Of a DNA stretch of 64,000 nt, positions 33,669 to 44,699 are shown in pieces. The DNA is from Phlyctochytrium arcticum (taxonomy: Eukaryota > Chytridiomycota > Chytridiomycetes > Chytridiales > Chytridiaceae), in contig JAHLKI010000003.1 of the NCBI GenBank assembly GCA_025602905.1, forward strand, positions 1,054,001 through 1,118,000. Direction: 5' to 3'. The notes under the pieces were generated by a model that saw nothing but the letters and a program-made list of their open reading frames with translations, did no database searches and had not been told where the DNA came from. The stretch's first letter is position 1, and each line of letters opens with the position of its first letter. The translations under genes and the position numbers were made by a program.

Positions 33669-36600
33669 TTACTTACTAAAATAGGACTTGATACTCTTGT
33701 TGTCCTTAGCCGGCACATGCTTTGCGCATGTCAAGAAACTTTCATCGCATTTTTGCTTACGGCTCCTGCAGGAAGCGCATGCTGAGGTTGGCTCCTCGAC
33801 TTGGGAAGCAGTTGAAGCATCATATTTAGAACAACTTGTGTGCGAACCGTCGCATTTTCGCTTTCCGGTATAACAGGAGGGGCATGCTTTTCCGGCCTTG
33901 ACCCGTTTACGAGAACCGGATGCTTCGGAAATTTGAGGAGGCAGAGGCCGCTTGAGAGCTGACGGAGCTGATGATATAGCTGTGGTTGCGGTTGCTGTTG
34001 TCTCTGTTGGGGTTGCGGTTGTCGCAGTTGCAGTTGCTGTCGTTGCTCTTGCTGTTGCGGTCGTCGCTGGAGTTGCTGTTGCAGTTGTTATGGTAGTTGT
34101 TGCCTGAGCCGTGGACGTTGAAACTGCGGGGTTTGCAGGCCGGGTAGAGGTATCCAAAGTCTCACTAGCAAAATTGTGGTTAAGGGGATCCTCAATATTT
34201 ACTGCAGTGATTTCGGCATTAGTGTCAGGGGGTCCGTCAATGTTTGCTGCAGCAATTTCGATGTTGGGAGTAGATGATGCGTGACTAGCGGAAGCCGTGG
34301 AGCGCAAGGATAAAGGATGAGGACGGGACCAATAAATTCGCTGGACAAATGCTTTTTCTGAAACTTGCCCAAACGTGGCTGGATACAAGTGGATTGCGCG
34401 TTGGTGTAATGCCTTCAACGTTAGCATTTCATCCTTCTTCATCACCAGCAAAGTTTCAATCTCCGCAGCCTGACCCGCTTTGATCTGTTGTAATGAAGGG
34501 GAATTGGTGGTTGCGGGAAGAGGGATGTTAGGAGGAGTCACTGGTGTTGATGCGGTCGCGCGAGGAGTGGGAGAAGTGACGGTGGTTGTTGGAAGGGTTG
34601 CGAAAAGAGGGATGGTGGGAGGAGTGATGGCTTTTGAAATGCTTGCGGGAAGAGTAATGGTAAGGGGAGTGGTTTTGGGAGGAGCAGACGCGAGCGTAGT
34701 GATGGTAGAAGAGATTGGTTCTGCGTCGGAAACGAAATCAGACTCCGAGGTGAATTCTTCCTCATCCAATTGCTGAGATTGCTGAGAGGATGCACCCTGT
34801 AGCGGCTGTAGTTTCGACAAAGATCCATTGTCCAATCAGTTTTGTAAAGCTGTGGCAAATAACGTACACTGTGCCCGTACCTTCGCTTTCTTTATTTGCC
34901 TTGATCTCTGCCGTCGCAGAGCTTTCCAACGCGCGATAATATCCTCATCCGTGCGGGCTCTGAACAATGGAGTCAAGTGGGATGCCAACGATAACATCTT
35001 TACAAATCTTTTCTTTTTCTTGTCCAACTTAGAGTTGACCAGCGCGTTAAACACTTGCGTCATGAACCTTCCTTCAAATAGCAACTCCGAGTCGGCACAG
35101 TCGTCCGGGTGGTTGCTGACGTTCAGTAGTGTCAATGGACCGTGATCCAACTCACCAGATGCCGGAGTTTTGCCCTTCCGGGCTTCACGGATCCACTTTT
35201 CCTCGATGACAGGAAATGTCTTATAGCCGATTTTGAGGTTCACCGCTGCTTCCCCCAATGCATGTACGGATGCATTGTACAATATGGTCAAGACCAGGGG
35301 GCAATTTTTGATATCCGCGTCCCCCTCGCGGTCAACCGTCTCTTGTAGGCTCATCACCTTGATCAGGAGGCGACGTTCCTCTGCACTCATTTGGTCGCGG
35401 GTGATGTCGGTCAAATGGATTCCCAGGAATTCCATGAATTGGGCGGTCGTCAAGGGGGGGCGCTTGAATGAGGCTGCATGGGAGCTGGTAGGTTGGAAGA
35501 GGGATGTAATACTTTCTTGGTCCACAGGTGGCTGCTTCTGCGAGCCATTCAAGACAACATTGGAAGGGGGGTTGGCGATGGGATTATTAGCGGAGTTGGC
35601 GGTGGGATTATTGGTGGTGGTGGGGTTATTAGTGGAGTTGGCGGTGGGGTCATTGGTAAGATTGGTTGGGGGGTTGACGAGAGAATTACAGTATAACATT
35701 GCCACTCAGACCCCAGAAACACTTTGGCGTCTTCTGTGACCAGTTTGTCATCGTCATCTTCTGGCGTCAATATCCAAATATCGACCAGGAGCGGTCTCGC
35801 GAATGCCGTCTGACTGGTCTCGGGAATCATGCCTGCTGCCGATAGTGTCAACTTTATCAGGGTAAGGGCATCCATATGAAAAAGGTTGGGCCACGGGCCA
35901 AAACGATATCCTGCGTTGAAATTTTTCTGGAAAGGCCAATTAAAATGAGTAGTCCTCTGTGGATGACAACGGAAGGAATACTCACTTTGACGATATAAAA
36001 ATACATGATGCGCATACCTACATCATGACGTACGGGCCGCACCGTCAGAAATTGCAGTCCGGAGTTTGTATTCTCAACGCCACTGGTGTGGAGAAGGCGT
36101 CGTTCTTTCCCATTGAGGAAAATGACATTCGGCTTACCAGCGTTCACATAACCTTTGGTAATATGAGAGAGACAATTGGCAACCGTTTTCTGCCATTTGC
36201 GCAAAGCTTCATCGGAAAAATCGGATTTATCAAACTCGTTACAAGCGCATTGGAAGAGCTCTACGGCTTCAGGGATCTCGCGATGATTGCCGTCGGGGAG
36301 GTACAATGTCACTGAGTTTCTGGGACAATTCGGCCCGGTCCCCTTCATCCTTAACTTTTGAGGTGACTCTGGGAGAGAAGAACATCAGAACACGGTCATT
36401 GACATATCGGACGTACACGCCAGTAAATCTACCTAGTGACCAAATGGAAAGGATCCTGATTCGGTAGATATCCTGGCCCCATTTCTTCGATTACTTTTTT
36501 TGTGTTTTTGATATTATCCGTGACAACCAGTATCGGATTTTCAACTGTTCACAGCATGTTCGGTTAAGTAATATGCCATGGAGTTTCTGGGTATGTACGC

Positions 36601-37774
36601 ACCTGACGGCGCATGGCCGGCATCTGCCATATCCTTCCGAACCCGACCCAATGCCGCGGCTATTGTTTCGTGGCTTTCGCTCGCCATAAACGAAATATCC
36701 ATAATCTGCCCTATTTCGTTCTGGACAATGTTTAAAAGTTTCAATTGTTGAGGGGTAACCTTGGCGTAGGTGTTTTTCTCCTGTGCCTTCAGCTTCGCCG
36801 GGAACTTTTGGGTCGCGTCGAATGAAATTGCTTCATAAGTTACACTCTTTCTCATCACCACTTTGGCTATCTCTACAATAGGTGAGGTGACTTGCATCCA
36901 AGTGTTGATGAAGGTGGAGTCGTCTACAGGCTCATGATCCTTGGCGTACTCTTCAATTGTGCAGGCGCGCGGGCGTTGCTTCAATGGAGTTTGGCTGTAT
37001 TTGGGATCACACGCGTGTTCGATGCTGAGTAAAGTATATCTTTTCATTCTTCTTGCCCAAAGACTTCTAACAAATGGAGCTGCGCCTATGTAAAACATCA
37101 AGATGTCAGGGGTGTCTTACAGGAAGGGGAGGGGCAAGCTTGTACCTTTTGGGGACATTATTGCGTGGTGAATGTCATTGAGAGAGATTCCGAAAACCCA
37201 TGTTTGGGGGAGAGGATGTAGGGGAACTTGCTGGCTAGTCCAATTCCAACTTTCTCCATAAATTCCTTCGAAATTGTGCTAAATCGCTTGCCGAGCGTAC
37301 TGCAGGTGTAGGACGTGAAAATAATCTGAGCGTGATAGTCATGTTCTTCTACAGTAATGTCGTGGTACCCTTTAACTGGAGATGGAGATAGTCATGTAGA
37401 CATAACGTTAATCAAAGATTTTGAAAAGGAACCCGTTTGTTTACACTTCAAAAATGCACCAAGAAGTCCTAAGAGACAATCAACAACTTACCCTTAGGCT
37501 TGCAGTTGGAGGAAAGAGCACAGGGAATCTCCTTCTTCTTAAAGGCATTTTGCGGTGTCCAAATGTAAACAGGTAGATAAAAGAGTCCAAATTGATTGCG
37601 GAAGTTCAGGTTCTTCTCGGGCTTAATCGTCCTTCCAATGACTGGGTCAAAATCCTTTGACTTCTTGATCTGGTCGATAATGAGGCCGCTGATGTCGGCC
37701 TGCTGAGATAACTTCATGGTGGATACGATTACTACCAAGCGATGTTCAATACAATTGGCACAATTGGCACGCAT
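33669..37774 (-). pseudogene. Seven-exon DUF6729-related DDE-like protein with Zn-cluster-like C-terminus
   Basis: About 1,220 residues. Introns (minus): 37376-37491, 37086-37145, 36545-36602, 36369-36432, 35927-35985, 34806-34880; all GT...AG and phase-consistent. Domains: zinc region LFYLPVYIWTPQNAF, IPCALSSNC, SYTCSTLGKRFSTIS, SKFPYILSPKHGFS; nuclease-like core EAISFDATQKFPAKLKAQ (about 36810), NIVQNEIGQIMD, ILVVTDNIKNTKK (about 36520), DPFHLVTRV (about 36440), TSGVENTNSGL; middle HPDDCADSELLFEGRFMTQV; charged ARWKALRRQRSRQIKKAK; and two C-terminal CPSCYTGKRKCD / CASCRSRKQKCD motifs resembling half of a Zn2Cys6 cluster. Three frame defects: a CT expansion near 37190, and shifts near 36320 and 35700. 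Otherwise coherent, so recently active. The same motif order occurs in the 12.9-16.3 kb gene. Confidence 0.7.
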
Positions 37775-38029
37775 TGCGACTCAAGAAGGATGGATACCTG
37801 ATAGCGAGGACTTGAAATAAAGTCATCTATTGGCTGGAAAGTATTTGGACGTGAAGCAAGAGCGGTGTGTGAACTTTTCTCCAGAAGGAACACTGGGAAT
37901 GGTGGTAATGGAGAAGTGAAAATCTGACAGTCAAATTTTGACCCGGCAGATCTGGGTCGGAGTCTGCTGTTGGGCACTAATACTGCATTTATCCGTGACT
38001 TGACGCACAGTCACGCGAGAATTTTGACA

Positions 38030-38047
38030 TTTTGACAATTGTCAAAA
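38030..38047. repeat. 18-bp perfect palindrome near right end of new element
   Basis: ttttgacaattgtcaaaa, 30 bp from the right border, with an adjacent extra ttttgac unit to its left and further tgac units around it (cgtgactt, gtgacaac). Looks like a subterminal binding site. Confidence 0.85.
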
Positions 38048-38084
38048 CGTGACAACCCCACGCATTTCATTCTGCCCCACTACC

Positions 38085-39300
38085 TTTGTTCGAGAATGTG
38101 ATCGATGCCAGCGTGCAAAATCTTGTTACGTTGCGGGGCCCGGTTTAGCTATGGCGATGCCGATGGTCGGACACCTGGGGGAGCACTTGGGCATGGATTT
38201 CATTGGGCCACTCCCTCTCATTTGCGGTTATGACTCAACTTGGCATATTCAAGATCGCCTGACTGGGGAGTCCATATTTGTCCCTTGGAAGACTACGGGT
38301 ACGGCGTCGGATCTTGCCAATCTCTTCACAGAACGCGTATACCCAAGATGGGGTTTGCCTGTGGACATTTTGAGCGATCGGGACTCGAAATTTACGTTGC
38401 AATTCTGGGAAGCCATGATGGCAGCACTACCTGTAAAATTACGTCGAACTACCGCTTTCCGCCCTAATGTTGATGGGCAGGTGGAACAGCAACACCACAA
38501 TCTTAACAAAGCTATGCGGGCATTGGTGGATGGTAGTCATGAGAAATGGCTGGACGCTTTGCCACTATTGGAGTTCCGTTGTAACGCGTCGGTCTCGCGA
38601 ACGACCGGTCGGAGCCCTTTTGAACTAGCCATTGGTTTTGTACCCACAGCCCTTCCGCGATTACCGACGTCAGGTTCTAAGGATGCCGACGCATGGCTTT
38701 TGAAACTCGAGGCCTTACACAAGGATGCTGAAGAGTGTACTCGGACCGCCAAGGTAGGTCAAGTTTTGACCGCCAATGCTGGGAAACCATCACCTGTTCC
38801 ATACAAATCTGGCAATCGCGTCCTGTTGAACACAAAGAATTTGAAATTCAAATACCAGAACGTGGAGAAGCAAAGACAAGTGGACAGGACCGTTTGTAGT
38901 GACTGGACAGTCGGGACGCACCGTGCATCTGGAGCTTCCGACCCATTGGCGTCTATTCCCTAAGTTTGATGTGTCGTTGCTAAAGCCTTACGAATGTCCG
39001 GCCGATAGATTCCCAGGGTCGTTTCCCGAGCTGGACGACGAGGGACATCCCCTAGAGAGTGTAGACCACATCGTTGACCATAGGTGGAACGCGAAGAAAA
39101 ACCGGGACGAATACAGGATATTCTGCAACTGATGACACGTGGGAACCTGAGGAACACCTGAACCAAGCTGCTCTCGATGACTTTGCGGCATATCTTGACA
39201 AAACCCGACATGTTCCTGCCCCTGTTGTTTCTACCTCTCCGGAGGTTTTGTCTGCCCCTACTGCTGCTGCTGAACCAACAGCGACTCCTGATGTTGAGCC
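38085..39300 (+). pseudogene. Gypsy Pol part 2: integrase core and chromodomain
   Basis: The frame continues directly from 31500: FVRECDRCQRAKS completes the HHCC zinc site. The core has the DDE triad in GMDFIGPLP, DILSDRDSKFTLQFW and DGQVEQQHHNLNKAM, all intact. After a frame change near 38900 comes a chromodomain: HIVDHRWNAKKNRDEYRIF, then a further shift at about 39130 before DTWEPEEHLNQAALDDFAAY. Chromodomains direct chromovirus integration to marked heterochromatin. The polypurine tract and 3' LTR follow. Confidence 0.9.
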
Positions 39301-39343
39301 CCCTTGCGGGTGCTGCGCACCTGTCGTGTACCTCTGGGGAGGA

Positions 39344-39556
39344 TGTAGGATAGTGAATGCGAGGGATCATTAAGATAGATTCGTATAGTTGTGTAACCTG
39401 AGTGTTTTGGCGGGATCAGTTGAAGCCTGTCGGAGATTCATAGTTTAGAACGTGAGGCCGAAAGTATAGAACCTTCTATACTTAAGAGTCTTAGATACAT
39501 TACTCGTAACAGTCAGTCTAGTAGTGCTATTTAGGTTCGTAGTTTCGGCTACTACA
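39344..39556 (+). repeat. Gypsy 3' LTR, preceded by polypurine tract
   Basis: 213 bp. The bases just before it, ctggggagga, form the expected polypurine tract. Confidence 0.9.
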
Positions 39557-39561
39557 TGGAC

Positions 39562-40268
39562 TCCAAGTTTAAGGTTAGTTTGATGCTGTGGGACCTTTAC
39601 ATCTGGTACATTTCACTGATGCTATTTTATTGCTTTCTGTTTCTTAGCAACTGGTCATGATGCCACGCTTGGCAAGCGACCTCCAAATTATCAAACGCCT
39701 ACTCACTACACCTACCTCCTTCAACCCCATACCCTCTTCATCTAATACAGCTACCCCTCCCCAAGCAACTACCACCTTCACCTCGGCTGCATCTGGTCCA
39801 ACTCCTCCCTCTGAAATCGACGATCCTGACAGTGGTGCGTCCAGTGCATCTTTGGGAAACTGCCGCAGCAACAAGAGGTCGCGGAGGAACAAGAAGAGCA
39901 CGGGCGTAAATCTTCAGAACGGCAATATCCAGCCTCCTCTCCCGACTATCAAATACTGGTTCGAAGCTGTGAAGCAGTGGTCACACGCAGGTCCCGGTCT
40001 TGCCAACCCTCTCCAGAACTGGAACAAAAAGGAACGGGCAGTAAACGGTGACAACCTCTCCAACAGGAAGACTATTGCATTGGAAGTTGAATTCTACGGG
40101 GTAATGGCCCGACTCGACGCGATCTACAATGCAGGCCTACCTGATAATTCTTTTCTGCCTGTGGAAGTGGTTAACTATATGCTCTTTTCGAATCTTCTGA
40201 AGGCAATTTGGAAGAAACGGAAGGAGGAGTCGCCGGCTGGAGAGGCAACGGAACAACGGCTTGTTTGA
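39562..40268 (+). pseudogene. Crypton A, 3' part with GCR1_C-like DNA-binding region
   Basis: Continues the frame cut at 26501: GAC + TCC AAG TTT AAG, a 74-bp intron 39574-39647 (GTTAGT...TTCTTAG), then QLVMMPRLASDLQIIKR. A Ser/Thr/Pro linker and basic RSNKRSRRNKKS follow, then TIKYWFEAVKQWSHAGPG, LQNWNKKER and SNRKTIALEVEFYG. The tryptophan/RK pattern fits GCR1_C, a DNA-binding domain found at the C-terminus of many fungal Crypton recombinases. It ends at TGA 40266-40268 after WKKRKEES. This part carries no stop or shift. The phase match across a 13-kb insertion is strong evidence for one ancestral gene. Confidence 0.85.
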
Positions 40269-41293
40269 TTACGCTTGGAACGGGCAGGGCAGGCTGCTTC
40301 GACCTCTTAGCCATCTTCTATTCTTTACGGCCTACTGTTCTTATTCATTCAACTTGGTGTTCTTCTGTAGTTTGACCTTTAGTCTTTTCTTAGTCTAGTT
40401 TTTTGTCTTTCGTAATCTGGCCTTTGAATTCTTCCTTGTTATTGTTATTGCGTATCCATCATTGTTATAGTATTTTTCAATTCATCGTCATTGTCCTCAT
40501 GGTTTGGCACCTTGGGCGGAACAACAGCAACAAACATTTTTGGCTGGATCATAGTTCATATTCTATTTTATTTCTCAATTGAAGAAGGCTGCGAATGGTA
40601 ATGACGGAAGTTTACAAAAATGCTAGCGGAGGAGGAGAGTAGTGAAGAGGAGAGAGCTCAAGAGATAGGTGAGAGAAGTAATCAATAGGATACAAGATGA
40701 TGGAAGGATGATAGAACGGTGCTTTGTAGATATGTGATGGGACTATACAGTACCTGAATGAGAGTGGAGTAAACTCTTCCTTAGTGAAATTGAGATCGCA
40801 CTTGGGGGGTAGCAATGCCCAGTGATCCTCACGTGTTTACCGGTTAGTTAAGCGGCTCACCCTTGCTCACCCTGCTCACCCTGGTTGCCAGCGAGCACGG
40901 CATTTCCAACCAAATCGAAAACTTTTTTCGATTTCTGAAGTCAAAGAAACACCCTTCCACATAGCAAACCTGGTACCTCTCATACTTTCACCAGCAAGGT
41001 GCCCTCCTTTCCTGCCTGATATTTTTATTAGGACCGCTATCAGTTCCCTCCGCCGTGCGCTGTCACCTATTGTCGCGCGTTCTCGTCAGGCATCTTAATG
41101 AATGGGAACATTAGAAGCAGATGGACGCATAGTGTGGACAGTTTTTTGTCATAAATAAATATTTTATTGATCAATCAACGAAAAGAACACTACGATAAAA
41201 AAAACTAGATAAAGCTAACACTACAATATGACTAGAACTAGAAAGCACCGAATAACAACAAAGATTGAGAAACGATAAAGAAACCAAGAAACC
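40269..41293. other. Intergenic between Crypton A and Crypton B
   Basis: No gene. Contains the short tandem (g)ctcaccctt/ctcaccctg at about 40855-40885 and an AT-rich stretch at 41140-41290. Either Crypton may extend into it as 3' flank. Confidence 0.4.
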
Positions 41294-43440
41294 CTATTCC
41301 TCCTGCTCTGATGTACCTGTCCCTGTTCCTGATGCCGATGCTAGTGCTTCCTTCTTCTTTTTCCCCAACTCCCGAGTAAATCTGGCTACCGTCCAACCTT
41401 TGCTGTTCAACTGGGCGTCAAGATCCTGTGCGCAAACCATACCAGATTTACCTGACTCTGGCATCATCGCCTCGATGTGCTTGTAGAGGAAATTGCGGCT
41501 ACTATAAGCTTTGCGGGCTGTAGGGTCCTTCCGCCAGCCTTTGTGCAAAATGTCCATCTCCCTGACAGAAAGAAAACCCGGGGGGCCTTCGTTGTACTCC
41601 TCCCAAACGAAAACCATAGTTGCCGGTGACTTGTCCAGCCGCACCAATGGCTGGCGAGGTAAGGGGTCTGCGCCATTGACAATCCTGTTCAATGCATCTG
41701 TCAGAACGGGGGGCACTGCTGCAAGACCCGGGAGTGATGCGCGTGTGGTTGTGGCGGATGTGGATGTGGATGTGGTGGGTGTGGATGTGGTTGTGGATGT
41801 CGGTGCGGCGGTGGACGTTTGGGTTAGCGCTGCGGGTGTAGTGGAAGTTGAGGCTACGGGTGCATTGTCTTCTAGCGTCAAAAGAGAGGGAGGTCGTCGG
41901 GGTGGAGAGTTGATGGAAGTGGTAATGGCGTTGGCAATGGAAATAAGGGTGCTACGCGTCTCGTCTGAACCGCGTGGCAGGTCAGCGTTGATCGTGGCCT
42001 GCCTGCTCTGGCTATCAGCCCAGCCGGTTACGGCTCTTCGAATCACCTGGCCGAGCTCCTTCATCTTTGACTGGTGCGCGCCTGCCTTGCTCTCAAACTC
42101 CGTCCAGAGGCTTTGCCATACTGTAAATGTATCATAACGGAGACATCATCGCTGGATTTGCTGGCCGCGACGGATAATTGCTTGATGGAATGGTCGGATC
42201 CATCGAGCCTGGCCATGGTAGCGTTGTCGAGTGATGTCATGGTGTTGGCTATCTGGGGCACGACGAGTTGCAACGAGGTCAATGTTGGGTCCACCTCCCT
42301 GGTGATCTGATGAGTCTGTGCGGCGGCGAATGCCAAGGACTCTGGCGAACGGAAAATGCAATGGTTCCAGATGCTGTGATTTGGCCACCTTGCTTTCAGT
42401 TGAACCAAATCCTGCAGAAACACCACCCGCAGGTGTTTCATCAGACGAAGGTAATGGTAGCCAGCAATGTGGCCATCCTTGGGGTCCAGGGTTTCCTTCT
42501 CCGCCATTTGCACGTCCACACAGGGCCAGATGCTGCGGCATAATTCTTCGGGCGGATCCACGCAAGCACGCCTGACAAAAAACCCCTTTCCCTCTTTGGG
42601 GCAGTCCCCTAAGACTCGTAGGGCAGATAAAGGGAAGTCCGTTGTATAGCAGGCGTTCTTCGCGCCGTAGCCCTACTTCAGTTGACGGTTGATCTGATCC
42701 CGGTCCACGTTGGCTGCCTCGAGTTGTTGAGCGACGCGTGCCCGGGCCGCATGCGTCACTTTGCCGGCAGCTACATTGCAGACTCCGTGGGCGATTTTGA
42801 GGGTTGTTCGGTGCTGCGTATAACTGAACTTCACTACAATACAAAATAGAAAGAAGATGACAAAATGCAGTCAGCATACAAGTCGGGTTGAATGTGCAAG
42901 AGACAAAAACGTCTGTTGCAACTTACCCATAGAGTTCGGCACCAATTCAACCTCATCATTGGCAGCAACCGGCTCCTCATCGTTTGACGCGTATCCGTCA
43001 TCGTCGCCGGTAGGGGTGGGAATCAGGAAAGGGTTGACCTGGCTCTTCTTGACTTTTGTTTTTCCTTTGGTTGTTGTTCCATTGACTAGGCACATACGAT
43101 AGAAGGTGGCCCGGTCGCTGGTAATGGGAGGGGGGTGCATCTGGTGTTCGAATCGGTAGAAAAGATAGGCGCTCAGACCTCCTTGTGCCGCATAACACCA
43201 TGAATTTCGATGCGGCCGTTAGGGTTCATTTTTGACTGCTGCCCCGTGATGCCCAAGATGTAACATGGTGTCGGTCCTTCTGCATCTGCTGGCTCTTGCT
43301 CCCTTAGCCAGATGTCGGCGTGCTGCAGATTTCTCATCTCGACTCCTCGCATGCCAGTTGACAAGGTAATGAGGAAGGCCACTTGGGGACCGAGTAGCCA
43401 CGACGAAGCTGTGCAAGGACGTCATCACCCACCAACTACC
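41294..43440 (-). pseudogene. Crypton B tyrosine recombinase, 5' truncated
   Basis: Reads from 43440 down: ALLISL-type lead, STGMRGVEMRNLQHADIW (first catalytic Arg), EGPTPCYILGITGQQSKMN, GRIEIHGVMRHKEV, then a small deletion/shift into GGLSAYLFYRFEHQMHPPP. A 93-bp intron at 42834-42926 leads to KVTHAARARVAQQLEA (HxxR), a stop in place of Trp near 42680, and GYGAKNACYTTDFPLSALRV with the nucleophile Tyr. Then CVDPPEELCRSIWPCVDVQM, FLQDLVQLKARWPNHSIW and, after another frame change near 42100, a GCR1_C-like WKDYNEG-type segment VWEEYNEGPPGFLSV, AYSSRNFLYKHIEAM, ending at 41294. The N-terminus is lost at about 43440, next to the plus-strand recombinase. Confidence 0.8.
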
Positions 43441-43495
43441 ACCTGGCCACTACCGACACCTTCCGGCATCTACAACGTACCACTACACTCTGCCC

Positions 43496-44511
43496 ATGGC
43501 GGCATCTAACAGGGCGAAGCCCGCCGACCAGGGAATAGCATTCGAAGACGAGGATTTCAGCAAGGTCCTCTCAGACATTCTAAAAGAGCGGCTGGAGCCA
43601 AGCATGAAGGGCTCCTATAGGTCGGCGTTAAATAGTTGGGATGCGTTTCTGGGTATATACGGCGTTGATAGGGTGCCAGTCAAGTTGAATGTTCAAAAAT
43701 ATATCGTACTCATGTTCAAGCAAGGATACCCCTTCAAAACCATTTCCAAGTACTTGGCGGGCATCAGGGACTGGATGATCGGACAGCGACGCCGGGAAGA
43801 ATGGGAGATCATCATGGACGATCCCGACATCCAGATGCTCAAGGAGGCAGTTCGCAAAGTACAAGGACGGGAAGGAACAAACATGGTGGTCCGAAAACCC
43901 GCACTGACTATCATAGGCCGGCCGGCTGAAGCCTACCCAAGAATGGACTACGAAGACACACTGTTTATGGCCATCCTCACGACCGGGTTCTTTGGTCTAT
44001 GTCGCCTTGGGGAACTCGTATGGCCAGACAAGGCGAGTCACAAGTCAGCCGCCAAAGTCCCAATGTTCAGCGGCCTGCGCATGCTTGAACACGCATACAC
44101 GATCGAAGACAGACACTTTCTACCATGGGCACCTGATTACTATTACCAAGAAGCAGTCAGCTACCGGAGGGGTTTCGGCCGTACGACACGACGCAGTACT
44201 ATTACACTTGGCGGGACGCTATCCACAGCAGCTTCGGAGGACCGCTGTTTACCATGCACAACGGGGGAATACCAACACGGAGTTGGTTTGTCAAGCGGCT
44301 CAAGGCAGTTGTGGGAGAGGAGTACTCGGGCCACTCCCTACGGGCTGGCGGGGCGACGTGGCTGGCGAGTCAAGGCGCAACAAAGATGCAGATAATGGTA
44401 GCGGGAAGATGGGGATCCGAGACCTTCTTACGTTACTTTCGGAACAACCCAGAGTTGGGCGAAGCGTTAGGACAGGCAGAAGCGGAAGGAACGAGAATGC
44501 GTGTAGCATAG
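43496..44511 (+). pseudogene. Tyrosine recombinase (basidiomycete-type), frameshifted
   Basis: ATG at 43496. The N-terminal SAM-like part has MKGSYRSALNSWDAFLGIYG, FKTISKYLAGIRDWM. The catalytic part has TGFFGLCRLGELVWPD (Arg), then frame changes near 44060-44100 and 44240 lead to PTRSWFVKRLKAVVGEEY, SGHSLRAGGATWLASQG (HxLR), MVAGRWGSETFLRYFRNNPE (Trp and Tyr). It stops at 44511. It differs from Cryptons A-C in sequence and has no GCR1_C region; similar recombinases in fungi are linked to DIRS/Ngaro-like or stand-alone elements. No reverse transcriptase is nearby. The 5' leader 43430-43495 (repeated accac/ccac) directly abuts the truncated Crypton B, suggesting that its insertion made the truncation. 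Confidence 0.75.
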
Positions 44512-44699
44512 GCGTTGAGGCGAGCTGTCACTATCCGCTACACACTCACGCATCATGGCGGGACATTGGTCCAACAAACATTTACCCGTACCACTACCAA
44601 CATACAATGTCATCAAATTCGCGAAGCAAACGTGCCTCAGCACATCGGAAAGAGGCCGCTCTATCCAAGAAACGTCGAGTAAGCTAGAGGTAAGCACCG

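Larger units (their letters stand above)
31501..38077 (-). mobile_element. Candidate new DNA transposon (6.58 kb) inside gypsy integrase
   Basis: Borders come from the host element: integrase codons stop at 31500 (GATGTCACTACC) and resume at 38085 after a second CACTACC (38078-38084). Removing 6577 bp plus one 7-mer rejoins the frame exactly. Contents: a 2-kb non-coding, pyrimidine-rich left part, one seven-exon minus-strand gene (33669-37774), and 300 bp of right end. No terminal inverted repeat is visible (outer bases TGAGCTGGG versus GGGCAGAAT read inward), but short palindromes lie close to both ends. The duplication plus the DDE-like protein argue for transposition. The family is not one I can name. 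Confidence 0.75.
26502..39556 (+). mobile_element. Ty3/gypsy chromovirus, itself interrupted at 31501-38077
   Basis: 5' LTR 26502-26701 and 3' LTR 39344-39556, both TGTAGGATA...CTACTACA, flanked by TGGAC at 26497-26501 and 39557-39561. Between them lie gag, protease, RT, RNase H, integrase and a chromodomain in gypsy order on the plus strand. The LTRs differ by an 18-bp indel and over ten substitutions by eye, so this insertion is older than the Copia at 7-12 kb. It entered the Crypton A coding sequence. It is broken by in-frame TGA codons, frameshifts and a 6.58-kb insertion in the integrase. Confidence 0.93.

Noticed and set aside
33688..33873. Small plus-strand hydrophobic frame (possible signal peptide protein)
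   Set aside because: Antisense of the Zn-cluster-like exon of the new element; no independent support.
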